Source of the DNA: Bacillota bacterium
Lineage (GTDB): Bacteria; Bacillota; Clostridia; Christensenellales; CAG-138
Direction: 5' to 3'
NCBI GenBank assembly: GCA_023399275.1
Contig: JAEWQH010000105.1
Location: 1 to 6,251 of the forward strand
DNA: 6,251 nt
In this document: positions 5,776 through 6,251 of the stretch, one piece after another
Layout: each line of letters starts with the position of its first letter
Position numbering within the stretch: position 1 is the stretch's first letter
Notes under the pieces: model-generated
Told to the model about the DNA's origin: nothing
The model's input: the letters and a program-made list of their open reading frames with translations, nothing else
Databases searched by the model: none
Position numbers and translations under genes: made by a program

Positions 5776-5805
5776 TTGAACAGCGGCGGCGCGTTGTGGC
5801 ATAAT
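5776..5805 (+). promoter_or_regulatory. Predicted promoter of glpK
   Basis: TTGAAC (5776-5781) is separated by 18 nt from CATAAT (5800-5805), a 5-of-6 match, with TGG just before it giving an extended -10. A start near 5812 leaves a leader of about 88 nt. The leader holds only a small hairpin (CGGC/GCCG around CAAT) that I can see, and no clear antiterminator structure. Confidence 0.55.
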
Positions 5806-5830
5806 AGAAATAATTCAAAGGTCGAAGCAA
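5801..5830 (-). promoter_or_regulatory. Candidate promoter of the rsmA unit, overlapping the glpK promoter
   Basis: On the minus strand TATTAT (5806-5801, 5 of 6) lies 18 nt after TTGCTT (5830-5825, 3 of 6). Its -10 box uses the same bases as the glpK -10 on the other strand. A start near 5794 would give an rsmA leader of about 90 nt that includes the inverted repeat at 5707-5750. The -35 match is poor, so this is tentative. Confidence 0.4.
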
Positions 5831-5899
5831 TTATTCGCACGTCCGCTTCTCAGCACATCTTGCCTCGGCCAATGCCGGATTCGAAAGGAAGCAACCGCC

Positions 5900-6251
5900 A
5901 TGCCGAAATACCTTCTTGCCCTCGATCAGGGCACGACGAGTTCACGCGCCATTCTCTTTGACCGCAAAGGAACGATCGTCAGCAGCGCGCAGTATGAGTT
6001 TCGCCAGATCTATCCCGGCGCAGGCTATGTCGAGCACGACCCGTTCGATATTCTGGAGACGCAGAAGCAGGCCGCGGCGGATGTTCTGCGCCGCGAAAAT
6101 GTCCGCCCGGGCGACGTCGCCGCCATCGGCGTGACCAATCAGCGCGAGACAACCATCGTCTGGGACAAGGCGACGGGGCACCCCGTGTATAACGCGATCG
6201 TCTGGCAGTGCCGCCGCACCGCGCCGCTGTGCGAAACGCTGATCTCAGAGG
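5900..6251 (+). CDS. glpK: Glycerol kinase; partial, C-terminus outside the window
   Basis: GlpK phosphorylates glycerol with ATP to glycerol 3-phosphate, trapping glycerol in the cytoplasm for glycolysis or lipid synthesis. The first 117 residues are present and match the FGGY kinase N-terminal domain. The phosphate-binding stretch LALDQGTTSSRAILFD lies at residues 6-21. VEHDP (44-48), GVTNQRETTIVWD (77-89, with Arg82 and Glu83 at glycerol-binding positions) and NAIVWQCRRT (98-107) follow. The ATG is placed by AAGGAA nine bases upstream. It is the only plus-strand gene and is divergent from rsmA. Later substrate residues and the second domain lie outside the window. Neighbouring glycerol uptake or glycerol-phosphate dehydrogenase genes, if any, would be to the right. 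Confidence 0.97.
   Translation, partial: MPKYLLALDQGTTSSRAILFDRKGTIVSSAQYEFRQIYPGAGYVEHDPFDILETQKQAAADVLRRENVRPGDVAAIGVTNQRETTIVWDKATGHPVYNAIVWQCRRTAPLCETLISE

Noticed and set aside
5096..5779. Plus-strand frame of 227 codons opposite rsmA
   Set aside because: It is the complement of a clear rsmA and has no recognisable domain.
5769..5790. Hairpin CGCCG/CGGCG around the glpK -35 box as a terminator or operator
   Set aside because: It has a bulge and a very small loop and no T-run follows on the minus strand; the symmetry is imperfect and probably reflects GC-rich sequence.

Overview
The window is about 6.25 kb of GC-rich DNA. Strong AGGAGG-type ribosome binding sites, split glycine dehydrogenase subunits (gcvPA and gcvPB), a tandem glycine riboswitch and compact intergenic regions point to a high-GC member of the Firmicutes, class Clostridia (gut-type lineages are an inference; no species can be named). 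All genes but one lie on the minus strand. I see no mobile element, CRISPR array, tRNA or rRNA.

Right to left along the minus strand: (a) rsmA/ksgA (4904-5704), followed 34 nt later by a small CPHC thioredoxin-fold protein (4603-4869), ends at a strong intrinsic terminator (4541-4580). (b) A single-gene unit encodes a membrane-anchored alpha/beta hydrolase (3427-4371) behind a perfect TATAAT box. (c) A single-gene unit encodes a six-helix DUF308/HdeD-type membrane protein (2777-3328) behind an extended -10 promoter. (d) The glycine cleavage operon has a promoter (2713-2742), a tandem glycine riboswitch (about 2503-2688), an intrinsic terminator (2471-2506), then gcvH, gcvPA and gcvPB. gcvPB runs off the left edge.

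On the plus strand, glpK (glycerol kinase) starts at 5900, runs off the right edge, and is divergent from rsmA. The two predicted promoters in that gap use the same bases as their -10 boxes.

The gcv genes form one functional module. GcvPA and GcvPB decarboxylate glycine and load the aminomethyl group onto the lipoyl arm of GcvH, and the riboswitch senses the substrate. The T-protein gene, which often sits first in this operon, is absent from its usual place, so the riboswitch feeds directly into gcvH. The best candidates for a second look are regulatory: the riboswitch/terminator overlap, two hairpins between gcvH and gcvPA, and the structured rsmA leader. I found no convincing new multi-gene system; the protein-coding content is mostly familiar.
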